64,000 nucleotides of DNA from JACVRW01 sp963765135 (GTDB lineage: Bacteria; Actinomycetota; Thermoleophilia; Solirubrobacterales; Thermoleophilaceae). Location of the stretch: contig CAVXUX010000001.1 of assembly GCA_963765135.1 (NCBI GenBank), positions 248,001 through 312,000 of the forward strand, read 5' to 3'. Positions 18,684 through 27,563 of this stretch are shown here, piece by piece; position 1 is the first letter of the stretch; every line of letters begins with the position of its first letter. Both the position numbers and the translations under genes were made by a program. The notes under the pieces were generated by a model, which saw nothing but the letters and a program-made list of their open reading frames with translations, was not told the origin of the DNA and made no database searches.

Positions 18684-18836
18684 ATGAGGAAGCCACTGCT
18701 TGCCGCACTGACACTCGGCGTGTCGGTGCTGCTGAGCGTTTCCTCTACCGCGCTCGGCGCCGCGACGATCGACACCACGGGCTCGTGGGACGGTAAGAGC
18801 GCCGCGTGCGGGTTCGGGGTTCCCGACACCAGCTAA
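18684..18836 (+). pseudogene. truncated secreted protein, 50-residue remnant
   Basis: An ATG-initiated reading frame with a clear signal peptide (MRKPLLAALTLGVSVLLSVS, cleavage probably after the STALGA segment). The mature part starts with a motif I associate with large secreted proteins (SWDGKSAACGFGVPDT) and then stops at TAA TAG. In full-length proteins of that kind the motif continues into a beta-sandwich. Here the next gene begins 43 bp later, so the remainder appears deleted. A genuine short secreted peptide is the alternative. It lies within the tRNA-bounded island. The 131 bp between the left repeat and this frame show no recognisable gene. Confidence 0.5.
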
Positions 18837-18879
18837 TAGCCCCTGACCAAGAGCCAAAAGGCGGGATACTGGACGGGCG

Positions 18880-19281
18880 ATGTCGCAAGCCAGCCCCGAG
18901 CTTCGTGCTATGGCAGATGCCGTCTACGAGGCGATCAACGCGGCCGACCTTGACGCCTTCGTCGCCCTGGCCCACAAGGACGTTGAGTTCACTTCGATGG
19001 TTGCGGAGGCCGAGGGAACGACCTTTCGCGGCCATGACGGCGTGCGTGCCTGGTGGGAGACGATCCGCGGCGCTTTTGAGGACGTGCGATGGGAGTTGCT
19101 CGACTTCCAGGGGTCCGGCGACCGGGCCGTCTCGCACATCCGCATGGCCGGCACGCTGAGCGGCGTTCCGGTCGAACAGACGATGTGGCAGGCCGTGAAG
19201 TTGCGAGAGGGCAAGTTGAGCTGGTGGGCCTCCTATCGCACCGAGCCCGAGGCCCTCGAAGCCGTGGGGCTGGCGGAGTAG
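18880..19281 (+). CDS. SnoaL-like (NTF2 superfamily) protein, array member 1
   Basis: A 133-residue single-domain alpha+beta cone protein (MADAVYEAINAADLDAFVAL at helix 1, RGHDGVRAWWETI in helix 3, C-terminal EALEAVGLAE). This superfamily includes cyclases, isomerases and hydrolases as well as proteins with no known activity; the catalytic Asp/His pattern of SnoaL is not obvious, so no reaction is assigned. Cytosolic. First of three intact tandem paralogues that are divergent in the body but share near-identical borders. Only 3 bp separate it from the next gene. Confidence 0.88.
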   Translation: MSQASPELRAMADAVYEAINAADLDAFVALAHKDVEFTSMVAEAEGTTFRGHDGVRAWWETIRGAFEDVRWELLDFQGSGDRAVSHIRMAGTLSGVPVEQTMWQAVKLREGKLSWWASYRTEPEALEAVGLAE

Positions 19282-19294
19282 CCGATGTCGCGGG
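19252..19294 (+). repeat. SnoaL array junction repeat, copy 1
   Basis: This 43-bp segment spans the last seven codons of gene 1, its stop and the first codons of gene 2. It differs from copies 2 and 3 at three bases only, whereas the adjoining coding bodies are clearly divergent. Confidence 0.75.
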
Positions 19295-19695
19295 AGAACG
19301 TGGAGATCGTGCGCGAGTTCATCGAGGCGGCCCGTTCGGGTGACGTGGACGCGATTGAGGCGTTCGTCGCGGTCTCGAACCCGAGCATCGAGCACACGCG
19401 ATTGCCGGCCGCGTCCGGGCCCGAGCGGTATTGCGGCCATGACGGCGTCCGCCGCTGGTTCACCGACATGGCCGACCTCTGGCGAGAATGGCGAAACGAG
19501 ATCGAGGAGCTCGTGGAGGTGGGTCCTGACACGGTGGCCGCGCGGGTTCGCTTTATCGCCGTCGGAAGGGACAGCGGTGTCCCGGTCGAGGCTCGGCTCG
19601 GGTTGGTGTGCGTGTTGTCCGAGGGCAAGATCTTGCGAAGCCGCACGTACGCGAGCGGCGAGGCGGCCCTCGAAGCCGTGGGGCTGTCGGAGTAG
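19285..19695 (+). CDS. SnoaL-like (NTF2 superfamily) protein, array member 2
   Basis: A 136-residue paralogue (MSRENVEIVREFIEAARSGD, then YCGHDGVRRWFTDMADLW and a C-terminal AALEAVGLSE). The start, helix 1 and the end match the other members; the central pocket region differs. The ATG follows the previous stop by three bases with no separate ribosome-binding site visible other than the repeat itself, so translation is probably coupled. No substrate can be inferred. Confidence 0.88.
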   Translation: MSRENVEIVREFIEAARSGDVDAIEAFVAVSNPSIEHTRLPAASGPERYCGHDGVRRWFTDMADLWREWRNEIEELVEVGPDTVAARVRFIAVGRDSGVPVEARLGLVCVLSEGKILRSRTYASGEAALEAVGLSE

Positions 19696-19708
19696 GCGAT
19701 GTCGCAGG
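19666..19708 (+). repeat. SnoaL array junction repeat, copy 2
   Basis: This 43-bp border between genes 2 and 3 is identical at every base to copy 3 (20074-20116). It covers codons for ALEAVGLSE, the stop, a C-G linker and ATG TCG CAG. Confidence 0.8.
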
Positions 19709-20103
19709 AAGACGCCGACATAATCCGTCGCGCGTACGAGGTCTGGAACGAGTCCGGCCCGGCAGCAGTCACAGAGCAGTATTGGGCGGAGGACGCCGTC
19801 TACCGGGAGGGGCCAGGCTGGCCCGACGCTGGTGTCTTCGAGGGGCGTGCGGCTGCGCTCGCCCGCATGCAGCGGTTGGTCGAGCTGGTTGGACCGATCA
19901 CCGTGCACTTGGACGAGCTGATCGATGTCGGTGACGGGCGCTTCGTCGCCAACACGCGCATGGTCGGGGAGAGCGCCACGGGCAATCCGCCATACACCCA
20001 GGAGTTCGCCGTGGTGCAGCGGCTGCGCGACGGCTTGATCGTCGAGGCCGACTACTACCTCGACCGCGCCCAAGCCCTCGAAGCCGTGGGGCTGTCGGAG
20101 TAG
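19699..20103 (+). CDS. SnoaL-like (NTF2 superfamily) protein, array member 3
   Basis: A 134-residue paralogue (MSQEDADIIRRAYEVWNESG, EGRAAALARMQRLVELVG, ALEAVGLSE). The core residues differ strongly from members 1 and 2, more so than the borders. Tandem spacing of three bases to the next copy. Same uncertainties about activity as its neighbours. Confidence 0.88.
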   Translation: MSQEDADIIRRAYEVWNESGPAAVTEQYWAEDAVYREGPGWPDAGVFEGRAAALARMQRLVELVGPITVHLDELIDVGDGRFVANTRMVGESATGNPPYTQEFAVVQRLRDGLIVEADYYLDRAQALEAVGLSE

Positions 20104-20116
20104 GCGATGTCGCAGG
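20074..20116 (+). repeat. SnoaL array junction repeat, copy 3
   Basis: Identical to copy 2 over 43 bp; it joins gene 3 to the broken fourth gene. The distances between copies are 414 and 408 bp. Confidence 0.8.
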
Positions 20117-20480
20117 CAGACGTTGAACTTGTGTGCCGCTCGTTTGACCTGTGGAATCGGGGTGACCTCACGGAGTGGATCGCCGTGCACCACCCCGACG
20201 TGGTCGTCGTCCCGCCGGACGGCTGGCCGGAAGGCGCGCAAACGCTCTTCTCTCGCGACGAGTGGCTGGCCCGCAAGGCAGTTGGATCACTCGGGGCAAA
20301 GGCAGCGACATCCCTTTGGTGACCGACATGGCTGGTGTCGCGACCATGCACGACGGCCTGGTCACTCGCTGGGTGTTCTTCAACGACCCGGCCGTTGGCC
20401 GCTGTTGCCCCATCCGTTGCCCCACCTGGTCGGCCACTCGATGCGCAGGCCCACGGCACCGCTTCGCAGAGCTATTCTCG
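20107..20480 (+). pseudogene. SnoaL-like protein, array member 4, broken
   Basis: The first 57 or so residues are normal (MSQADVELVCRSFDLWNRGD, SRDEWLARKA). Then the frame changes near 20280 and resumes as GKGSDIPLVTDMAGVATM, LVTRWVFFNDPA. The segment between these parts is shorter than in the paralogues and the usual ALEAVGLSE end is missing, replaced by unrelated sequence that runs into the right tRNA repeat. It is an internally deleted and 3'-truncated copy, cut at the island border. Confidence 0.75.
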
Positions 20481-20560
<80 letters not shown>

Positions 20561-20613
20561 CTGGCGGGCAGCGCGCGACGGCGGTAGTGTCCGGCGCGAC
20601 CGTGGGGAGGTGT

Positions 20614-21843
20614 GTGGAGAGACGTTGGCGTGGTTGGATGCTGGGAGTCGCTGTCTGCCTCATGGCCCTGCCACTGTCCGGCTGTCCCGCTTATGACGTC
20701 GGCCGGCTCGCCTCCGACTCCCTCCAGGGTCGCGAGAACGGTACGCCCGGCTCGGCCGAGGCCCGCGAGTACCTGATCTCACAGCTGAAGCCAATCGCGA
20801 GCGGCCTAAACGATGCGGAGGCGGGGGACGCCGCCTACACGCAGGCGTTCGACGGCGGGACGAACGTGCTGGGCGTCATCCCGGGGACTGACCTGAGGGA
20901 CGAGTACGTGATCGTCGGCGCCCACTACGACGGCCAAGGGTCCTTCTCCTGTCCGACCTGCCCCGGAGACACCGTTTACAACAGCGCCACCGACAACGCC
21001 GCCGGGGTGGCGGCCGTCCTGGCGATTGGGCGCTCGATCGCAGCCCAACAGGTCGAACCCCGCCGTTCGGTGGTGCTGGCCTTCTGGGACAGCGAGGAGG
21101 ACGGGCTCGTTGGGTCGAGCTTCTACCTGTCGAACCCGCTGGTCCCGTTCCCCGCCACGGTGGCCTACGTCAACTTCGATATCCAGGGCTCGAACCTGCT
21201 GCCCGGTCTTCGGAACACGAGCTTCGCCGTGGGCTCCGAGAGCGGCGGGTCTCGCTTCGAAGACATCGTCCGCTCGGCGATCGGCGATCAGGCGCTGGAC
21301 ACCGCCATGCTCAGCGCCCCCTTCGGCCAAGGCCGCAGCGACCACGCGAACTTCCTCCTCGCCCACGTGCCCAGTGTGTTCTTCACCGACGCAACCGGTC
21401 CCTGCTATCACACCGTCGACGACGAGTTCGGGGTGGTGGACTTCGACAAGCTCGACTCCGAGATCGCGACCGCGCTGGGTGCCACGCGCGCGCTCGCGAG
21501 CACCGGGACTCCGCCGGCCTTCGTGTCCGACACGTCCCGCGCGACCTTCGACGATGCGGTGGCCGTCAGCCGCGTGCTCAACCGCGCCTACCCCGATCGA
21601 GAACGGTTCTCCACCACCGATCAGGAACTCCTCACCGCTCTCCGTGCGGAAGTGCGCCGGATCGTGTCGGAGGGACGTGCGGCGTTCGGGGACGACGATG
21701 CCGGCCTCGTCCTGAGAGACGCCGGCAACTTCGTGCAGCTGACCACGCGCACTCCCTGCACCGGCTTCCTGTCGGCTTCGGCGCGCGCCCGCACTGCCGC
21801 CTACACCGACGGCATGGCGGGCAGCGAGATACGCGTGCCATAG
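20614..21843 (+). CDS. M28-family zinc metallopeptidase lipoprotein
   Basis: A secreted aminopeptidase-like protein of about 410 residues. A signal peptide ends in LPLSGC, a lipobox. Expected zinc ligands are all present: GAHYDG (His), NSATDNAAG (bridging Asp), DSEEDGL (catalytic Glu and ligand), NFDIQG (Asp) and CYHTVDDE (His). The C-terminal 120 residues are helical without a recognised domain. I place the start at GTG 20614 just after GGGGAGG, although the frame is open to GTG 20587 and ATG 20638 also gives a signal peptide. It lies immediately downstream of the tRNA. Confidence 0.88.
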   Translation: MERRWRGWMLGVAVCLMALPLSGCPAYDVGRLASDSLQGRENGTPGSAEAREYLISQLKPIASGLNDAEAGDAAYTQAFDGGTNVLGVIPGTDLRDEYVIVGAHYDGQGSFSCPTCPGDTVYNSATDNAAGVAAVLAIGRSIAAQQVEPRRSVVLAFWDSEEDGLVGSSFYLSNPLVPFPATVAYVNFDIQGSNLLPGLRNTSFAVGSESGGSRFEDIVRSAIGDQALDTAMLSAPFGQGRSDHANFLLAHVPSVFFTDATGPCYHTVDDEFGVVDFDKLDSEIATALGATRALASTGTPPAFVSDTSRATFDDAVAVSRVLNRAYPDRERFSTTDQELLTALRAEVRRIVSEGRAAFGDDDAGLVLRDAGNFVQLTTRTPCTGFLSASARARTAAYTDGMAGSEIRVP

Positions 21844-21862
21844 GCTCAGGCGGACGCTCGCC

Positions 21863-22559
21863 GTGGCTCACCTGAACCTCACCGAGCGCGACGGGGTGTC
21901 GGTCCTCACCGCCGACCGGCCGCCCGCCAACGCGATGGACCTGACCCTGCTCGACGAGCTGGTCGGCGCCGTCGAAGGGCTCGCCGACGACCCGCCGGCC
22001 GGCCCTGGTGCTCGCCGGTCGGCCGGGCTTCTTCTCCGCCGGTCTCGACCTCAAGGCCGTGCCCGGCTATGGCCCGCCCGAGCAGCGTCGCCTCGTCGAC
22101 GGGATCAATCGGATGGCGATCGGCGTCTACGGGCTGCCGTGCCCGGTGGTCTGCGCGATCACGGGCCACGCGATCGCCGGTGGGTTCGTGCTGGCGGTGT
22201 GTGGCGATCACCGCGTCGCCTCCACCGAGGGCCGCTACGGCCTGACCGAGGTCAAGGTCGGCGTGCCCTATCCGCAGGGCGCGATCGGCGTGGTGCGGGC
22301 CGAGCTCACCGCCGCCGCGGCGCGCCTGCTCGTCCTCGGCAACCGCCTCGTCGACGCCGCCGAGTGCGTGCGGCTGGGCGCGTTCGACGAGGCGCTCCCG
22401 CCCGACCAGGTGCTCGACCGCTCGCTGGAGGTCGCCCGGGAGCTGGCTGAGCTGCCCGCCGAGGTCTACGCCCGCACCAAAGCGGAGCTGCGTGGCGCGA
22501 TCCTCACCGACCTGCGCGCCGCCGCCCAGGCCGATCCGCTGCTCGCAAGCTGGGTCTAG
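21863..22559 (+). CDS. enoyl-CoA hydratase/isomerase family protein, one frame break
   Basis: A crotonase-fold protein of about 231 residues. The N-terminal part has ERDGVSVLTADRPPANAMD; after a +1 break near 22000 come the oxyanion-hole segments VLAGRPGFFSAGLDLK and ITGHAIAGGFVLAVCGDHRVA. Of the two usual catalytic glutamates one position is occupied by Leu-Thr-Glu-Val in RYGLTEVKVG, so hydratase activity is possible but not certain. GTG 21863 begins at the domain. It converges with the GGDEF/EAL gene. Confidence 0.83.
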
Positions 22560-22565
22560 GGTGGG

Positions 22566-24660
22566 TCAGGCGGGGTGGACGCCGGCGCGCTCGCGCAGGA
22601 GCGTGCGCAGCTGCCTCTACCTCGAGCGGCCGGGCGAACAGGAAGCCCTGCCCGAGTGGGCAGTCGAAGGCGCGCAGGATCGCCTCCTGCTCCGGCGACT
22701 CGATGCCCTCGGCGACCAGCCGCAGCCCCAGGCTGCGCGCCAGCTCGATGATGCCGCGCACCAGCGCGGGGTCGTGATCGTCCTCGGTCAGCTCGCGGAC
22801 GAACGGGCGCGCGATCTTGAGGATGTCGATCGGGAGCTCGCGCAGCTGGCCGAGCGAGGAGTACCCCTCCCCGAAGTCGTCGAGCGCCATGCGCACCCCG
22901 GTCGACGAGATCCGGTCCAGCTTGGCGATCGTCACCTCGGCGTCCTGCATCACCGAAGACTCGGTCACCTCGAGGATCAGCCTGGCGGGGTCGAGCCCGC
23001 TCGCGGAAAGCGCGCCGGCGACGATCGCCTCGAAGCGTGGATCGAGCAGCTGGCGAGCCGACACGTTCACGGTCACCGGCACGTCGGCAAGGCCGTCGCG
23101 CTCCCAGCCCTGCGCCTCGGCACAGGCCGCGTTGAGCACCCATTCGCCGAGCGCGACGATCGCGCCGGTCTGCTCCGCCAGCGGGATGAACTCGAGCGGC
23201 GGCACGAGCCCGTGGCCCGGTCGCTGCCAGCGCAGCAGCGCCTCCGCCGCGCGCACGTCGCCGCTCTCGAGGTCCATGATCGGCTGGTAGTGCACGACCA
23301 GCTCGTCGCGCTCGACCGCCCAGCGCAGCGCGTTCACCATCTCCAGTCGCTCGGCGGCCTGGTCGTCCATCGCCGGGTCGAAGAACTCGGACGCGTCGCG
23401 GCCGTGGGCCTTGACGCGGTACATCGCCAGGTCGGCCCGGCGCAGCAGTTCGGTCTCGTCGCATCCCTCGGTCGACATCGCGATCCCGACGCTCACGCTC
23501 ACGCTCACGTCGGAGGTCATGAGCGCGAACGGGTCCCGGAACACCTCCCGCAGCCGTTCGGCGGCCCCCAGCGTGTCGTCGAGCCCGCGCACGCTCTCGA
23601 GCAACACCGCGAACCCGTCCGAGCCCAGGCGCGCCAGGGTGTCCGAGGGTCGCAGGACATTGCTCATCCGCGCGGCGGCCTGCTTCAGCAGAGCGTCGCC
23701 GCAGGAGCGGCCCAGGCCGTCGTTGACGAGCTTGAAGCCGTCCACGTCGAGAACGAGCACGGCCACCCGCTCGGGCCCGCCGGCCACCCGCTCGAGGGCG
23801 TGCCGCGCGCGGTCCTCGAAGAGAGCGCGGTTGGCCAACCCGGTGAGCGAGTCGGCGAACGCGTGCCGCTCCAGCTCCTCGCGCTGGTCCTCGACCGCCG
23901 CGGCCATCGTGTTGAACGTCGTCCCGACCTCCTTCAGCTCGGCGGGGGAGCTGATCGCCACCCGGTGCCCCAGGTGTCCCGCCGCCAGCGATCGGGCTCC
24001 CTGCGCGAGCTGCTCGAGGGGCCGGACCAGGCTCCTGCTCAAGCGGGTCGCAAGGAACGCCGCCAGCACCAGCGCAATCGCCACGGCCGACAGGCCGAGC
24101 AGCCAGTTGAGCCGCGCGGCCTGCTCGGTGGCCTCGAGCTCGCCCCTGACCTCTTCCTGCGAGCCCGCCATGAGGCGCTCGAGCCCGTTGGCGGCGATCT
24201 GCATGTGGCCCTCGAACGTATCCTGGGCCACCGCGTGCCTACGGTCCCTCGCCACGTGCGCCTTGGCAAGCTCCCACGGGTGCCTGATCGAAACGAAGTC
24301 GATGACTTCGGCCTGCTCGTCGTAGCGGCCGGTGTCGGAGAGCTCGCGGTCGACCCGCGCTGCGGTGTGCCGGAACTCCCGCAGGGCCATGCGGCTGCCC
24401 GTCCGCATGTAGCTGATGCCCGCCTCCTCGGCCTCGTTCAGATGCTGCAGCAGCAGGACGCTGGCGTCGGACTCGGTCGCCGCCTCGCTGGCGAGCTGCC
24501 GGTACTCGCGCGCGGAGTGCGAGAGCAGGAGGACCCAGAGGCCGGCCCCGAGCAGCAGAGGCGCGCTCACAGCCAAGGCGGCGAGCAGCAGACGTCCGCG
24601 CAGAGACCCTGCGAAGCGGGCGCGCCCGACTGGCGCGTCCGTGCGCCCCTCTTGCAGCAT
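22566..24660 (-). CDS. membrane GGDEF/EAL protein with HAMP domain (cyclic di-GMP)
   Basis: About 698 residues. A first helix near 27-47, an extracytoplasmic helical sensor region and a second helix near 195-215 precede HAMP (LVRPLEQLAQGARSLAAG). The GGDEF domain has GSDGF in place of GG(D/E)EF, so cyclase activity is doubtful. The EAL domain keeps AEALLRWQRPG, DDFGEGYSSLGQL and VAEGIES, so phosphodiesterase activity is plausible. The uninterrupted frame ends at 22504, but removing one extra base near 22614 gives the natural ending EQLRTLLRERAGVHPA with a stop at 22566, clear of the enoyl-CoA hydratase. Confidence 0.88.
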
Positions 24661-24685
24661 AGGTCACGTATCGACAGGTCTGTCT

Positions 24686-25561
24686 ATGACTGAAGTCACC
24701 GGTGGGCAAGGTTCGACGCTTGCATTCACCGGTGCGGTGTTGGAGCGGGCGGCAAACGACCGCGGCGACGCCGCCTGGCTCGAGCGGCAGCGGACCCGGG
24801 CGGACGCCCGCTCGCTGGTGCTCTCGGAGCGCGGGCTCTGGGTCGAGGACGGCCACCTGCTGCTGGTGGCGCCGGACCCGGACTCCGTGTTCCTCGGCCT
24901 GGACGGCGACCGTCCGCTGTTCGCGACCAACGGCGAGCTCGACCGCGGGCATCCGGCCGGCCTGCGCGAGGCCGCCACGGAGCTGCCGGCGGACGAGGCC
25001 GCGCTGGGCGCCTACGCGGCGTCCCTGCTGTCCTGGCACCGCCGCCACGGGTTCTGCGCCAACTGCGGTGCCGAGACCGAGGTGGTCGACGGCGGCCACG
25101 AGCGCCGCTGTCCCGCCTGCGACACCCACCACTTCCCGCGCACCGACCCGGTCGTGATCGTGCGCGTGGTCGATCGGCGCGACCGCCTGCTGCTGGGACG
25201 CCAGGCCAGCTGGCCGGAAGGGCGCTTCTCGGTCCTGGCCGGCTTCGTGGAGCCCGGCGAGACGCTCGAGGAGGCCGTCGGCCGCGAGGTGCTGGAGGAA
25301 TCGGGGGTGGTCGTGGAAGCGACCGACTACGTCGCCTCCCAGCCGTGGCCGTTCCCGAGCTCGCTGATGATCGGCTTCAACGCGCTCGCCGGCGAGGGCG
25401 ATCCGCGGCCAGGCGACGGCGAGCTCCAGGAGGTGCGCTGGTTCGAGCGCGCGGAGGTCGAGGCCGCCGCGGCCGGGCGAGGCGACATCTTCCTGTCGCC
25501 GCCCTACTCGATCTCACGCCGCCTGATCGACGGCTGGCTCGCTCAGGAACGCTCGGGGTAG
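24686..25561 (+). CDS. nudC: NAD(+) diphosphatase
   Basis: A 291-residue Nudix hydrolase that cleaves NAD(H) to NMN(H) and AMP and can remove NAD caps from RNA. It has a zinc ribbon (FCANCGAETE, RRCPACDTHHFPR near 130-160), the Nudix box GFVEPGETLEEAVGREVLEE and the NudC signature SQPWPFPSSLMIGF. ATG 24686 lies 25 bp from the divergent GGDEF/EAL start. Its 3' end overlaps pyrE by 19 bp on the opposite strand. Confidence 0.93.
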   Translation: MTEVTGGQGSTLAFTGAVLERAANDRGDAAWLERQRTRADARSLVLSERGLWVEDGHLLLVAPDPDSVFLGLDGDRPLFATNGELDRGHPAGLREAATELPADEAALGAYAASLLSWHRRHGFCANCGAETEVVDGGHERRCPACDTHHFPRTDPVVIVRVVDRRDRLLLGRQASWPEGRFSVLAGFVEPGETLEEAVGREVLEESGVVVEATDYVASQPWPFPSSLMIGFNALAGEGDPRPGDGELQEVRWFERAEVEAAAAGRGDIFLSPPYSISRRLIDGWLAQERSG

Positions 25562-26094
25562 ACGTCGTCGATCGTCGCGAGCGGCCGGTAGGGCGCCCCC
25601 GCGGCGGCCTCGATCGCCTCCGCTCCGCCGGCGAGCCGGTCGAGCACGCTCGTGACGGCCGCGATCTCGAAGCCCTCCTCGCGCACGCGCTCGATCGCCT
25701 GCACGGTCGAGCCACCGGTGGTGACCACGTCCTCGACGATCAGGCAGCGCTCGCCCGGTTCGAGCAACGGCCCCTCGACCCAGCGCTGCAGCCCGTGCTC
25801 CTTGCGCTCCTTGCGCACGAAGAACGCCTTGACGTCGGCGCCGGCCGCCAGCGCGGCGCAGGCAACCGGGTCGGCGCCCATCGTCATCCCGCCGACCGCG
25901 GTCGCGCCGGCGCGCTCGGCCTCGGCCCGAACCAGCTCGCCGAGCGCCCGAAAGCCGGCCGGCAGCAGGATCGCGCGCTTGGCGTCCACGTAGTACTGCG
26001 CCGTTTGCCCGCTCGTCAGCGTCACCTCGCCGATCACGAGCGCGTGCTCGCGCAGCTCCGCGACCAGGGTCTCTCGGGGGTCAGGCTTTGCCAC
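25543..26094 (-). CDS. pyrE: orotate phosphoribosyltransferase
   Basis: It converts orotate and PRPP to OMP in pyrimidine synthesis. The 183-residue protein has TSGQTAQYYVDAKRAIL, the flexible-loop VRKERKEHG and the PRPP motif CLIVEDVVTTGGST. GTG 26094 is chosen because it begins at the fold; the frame further upstream is antisense of the next gene. No other pyr gene adjoins. Confidence 0.93.
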   Translation of the reverse strand: MAKPDPRETLVAELREHALVIGEVTLTSGQTAQYYVDAKRAILLPAGFRALGELVRAEAERAGATAVGGMTMGADPVACAALAAGADVKAFFVRKERKEHGLQRWVEGPLLEPGERCLIVEDVVTTGGSTVQAIERVREEGFEIAAVTSVLDRLAGGAEAIEAAAGAPYRPLATIDDVYPERS

Positions 26095-26116
26095 GCGGAT
26101 GCCGATAGTAGAGCCG

Positions 26117-26503
26117 ATGGGATCGCTGATCCGCTTCGTGGCCATAGGGATTTCGCTCGTCGTGGTGCTTGGCTTCGCCATGTTCGCGATCGACGAGGCC
26201 GACAAGGGCTCCAAGCACCAGCAGGCGAAGCTCGACCGCGAGCTGGGCACGACGGTCGCCCCCGACGAACGCCAGGAGGCCGCGCGCGAGCGCGACCACG
26301 GCCCGGTGCGCGAGGCGGTCGACGACGCCAACGACGTGCTGCTGCGCCCCTTCGCCGAGCTGGTCGACTCCGACAACGCCTGGGTCAACCACGGCATCCC
26401 TGCGCTGCTCGCGCTGCTGATCTACGGCTTCGGGCTCGGCATGCTCGCCAACATGCTGCCCAAGCAGCGCCAGCACGGCGGCGACTGGCGCACCGCCGGC
26501 TAG
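26117..26503 (+). CDS. small two-helix membrane protein
   Basis: A 128-residue protein with one helix at the N-terminus (FVAIGISLVVVLGFAMFAI), a charged, Lys/Glu-rich loop of about 60 residues that may be a coiled coil, and a second helix near 93-112 (IPALLALLIYGFGLGMLANML). No known domain. It is divergent from pyrE, with 22 bp between the chosen starts; ATG 26099 is an alternative start. Confidence 0.65.
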   Translation: MGSLIRFVAIGISLVVVLGFAMFAIDEADKGSKHQQAKLDRELGTTVAPDERQEAARERDHGPVREAVDDANDVLLRPFAELVDSDNAWVNHGIPALLALLIYGFGLGMLANMLPKQRQHGGDWRTAG

Positions 26504-26532
26504 CCGACCGCTGGCCGACGTTCCACGGGGGG

Positions 26533-26550
26533 CCGGGGCGCGAGCCCCGG
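26533..26550. terminator. GC hairpin with GCGA loop between convergent genes
   Basis: A perfect 7-bp stem CCGGGGC/GCCCCGG closed by a GCGA tetraloop (GNRA type), preceded by CACGGGGGG. It lies between the convergent small membrane protein and the L,D-transpeptidase. No U-tract follows. A near twin occurs at 57645-57664, so it may be an extragenic palindromic repeat that also helps termination. Confidence 0.55.
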
Positions 26551-26556
26551 GTGGGA

Positions 26557-27546
26557 TCACTGGTACAGGAAGATCGGGTCGCCGATGTCGACCCAGTCGT
26601 AGATCTGCCGCGCGTTGGGGATCGGCACGCGCAGGCAGCCGTGGCTCGCCGGGTAGGCGGGCACCGACGCGTAGCCGTGGATGGCGTACCCGCGGATGAA
26701 GTAGTTCGAGTCGACCATGCCCTTGGCGTTCGTGCCCGGCGTCTTCAGATAGAAGCGGTAGGTCCCGAACACGGTCGGCGTCGCGGGCGTCCCCGACGAC
26801 GTGTGGTAGGTCCGGTACGGCTTGCCGTTCTTCGCCAGCGTCAGGACCTGGCGCGACCAGTCGAACTCCACGTGCTTGCCGGCCTTCGGGTAGCGCAGCT
26901 GGAACGCGCCCCGGTGGCGCATCAGCTTCGCGTAGACCTCGTGCGTCGCGTAGCCGTCGCGGCTCATGTCGTTGGTCTTGCGGAACGCCAGCACGGCCCG
27001 GGCGGTCCCGTCGTCGTAGTAGCCGGTGACCGGCGTCGCGAAGTGCTGCTCAGCCAGCGCGCGCTGCAGCAGCATCACCTTCACGCCGCGCTCGCCCGCG
27101 CCGGCCTGCCAGTCGACCACGGTGACGGTGCTGTCGCGCGTCCGGAACGCCACCTGCGCCGCGCTCGCGGTGTGCTTGATCACGAGCCGCAGGCTGCCCG
27201 GTCCGCCGACCTTGAAGCGGAACTGGAAGCGCCCGCCGGCCTTGACCTTGCGCCGCACCGACTTGCTCGCCTTGTCGCCGCGGATCGCGTAGAGCGTGAG
27301 CACCTCGCCAGGGACGGCCGGCTTGACCCGCCCGCGCACGACGACCTCCTGCTGCGGCGCGAGGTAGCGCATCTTCGAGGTGGCCAGCCCGGACTTGATC
27401 TTGTAGGTCGCCTTGCCGGCCGCCGGAGGGGCGGGCGGCGGCGGGGCGGGCGGAGCCGGCGGTGTCTGCGCGAGCGCCGGCGCGGCCGCGAACAGGGTCG
27501 GGAGGACGACGAGCAGGGCCAGCAGACGAGCTTTCACGGCGTTCAC
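26557..27546 (-). CDS. L,D-transpeptidase with peptidoglycan-binding domain
   Basis: A secreted 329-residue enzyme that makes 3-3 cross-links or anchors proteins in peptidoglycan. It has a signal peptide ending near AAPALAQ, a Pro-rich linker, a beta-rich region and a PG_binding_1-like repeat (VKVMLLQRALAEQHF to YDDGTARAVLAFRKTND). The YkuD domain carries the catalytic motif HGYASVPAYPASHGCLRVP with His, Ser-His-Gly-Cys and Arg. GTG 27546 is used; a second in-frame GTG at 27537 is equally good. Confidence 0.92.
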   Translation of the reverse strand: MNAVKARLLALLVVLPTLFAAAPALAQTPPAPPAPPPPAPPAAGKATYKIKSGLATSKMRYLAPQQEVVVRGRVKPAVPGEVLTLYAIRGDKASKSVRRKVKAGGRFQFRFKVGGPGSLRLVIKHTASAAQVAFRTRDSTVTVVDWQAGAGERGVKVMLLQRALAEQHFATPVTGYYDDGTARAVLAFRKTNDMSRDGYATHEVYAKLMRHRGAFQLRYPKAGKHVEFDWSRQVLTLAKNGKPYRTYHTSSGTPATPTVFGTYRFYLKTPGTNAKGMVDSNYFIRGYAIHGYASVPAYPASHGCLRVPIPNARQIYDWVDIGDPIFLYQ

Positions 27547-27563
27547 TATGCCATGCGCCGGCC

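Noticed and set aside
18584..18796. A 70-codon plus-strand frame at the left end of the island
   Set aside because: It overlaps the signal-peptide frame in another phase, its second half is Arg-rich shadow sequence, and no motif is present.
18553..20480. Prophage or integrative element with its own integrase
   Set aside because: No integrase, excisionase, replication or phage gene lies between the repeats; the island is too small. Only a relic or a cassette moved in trans remains possible.
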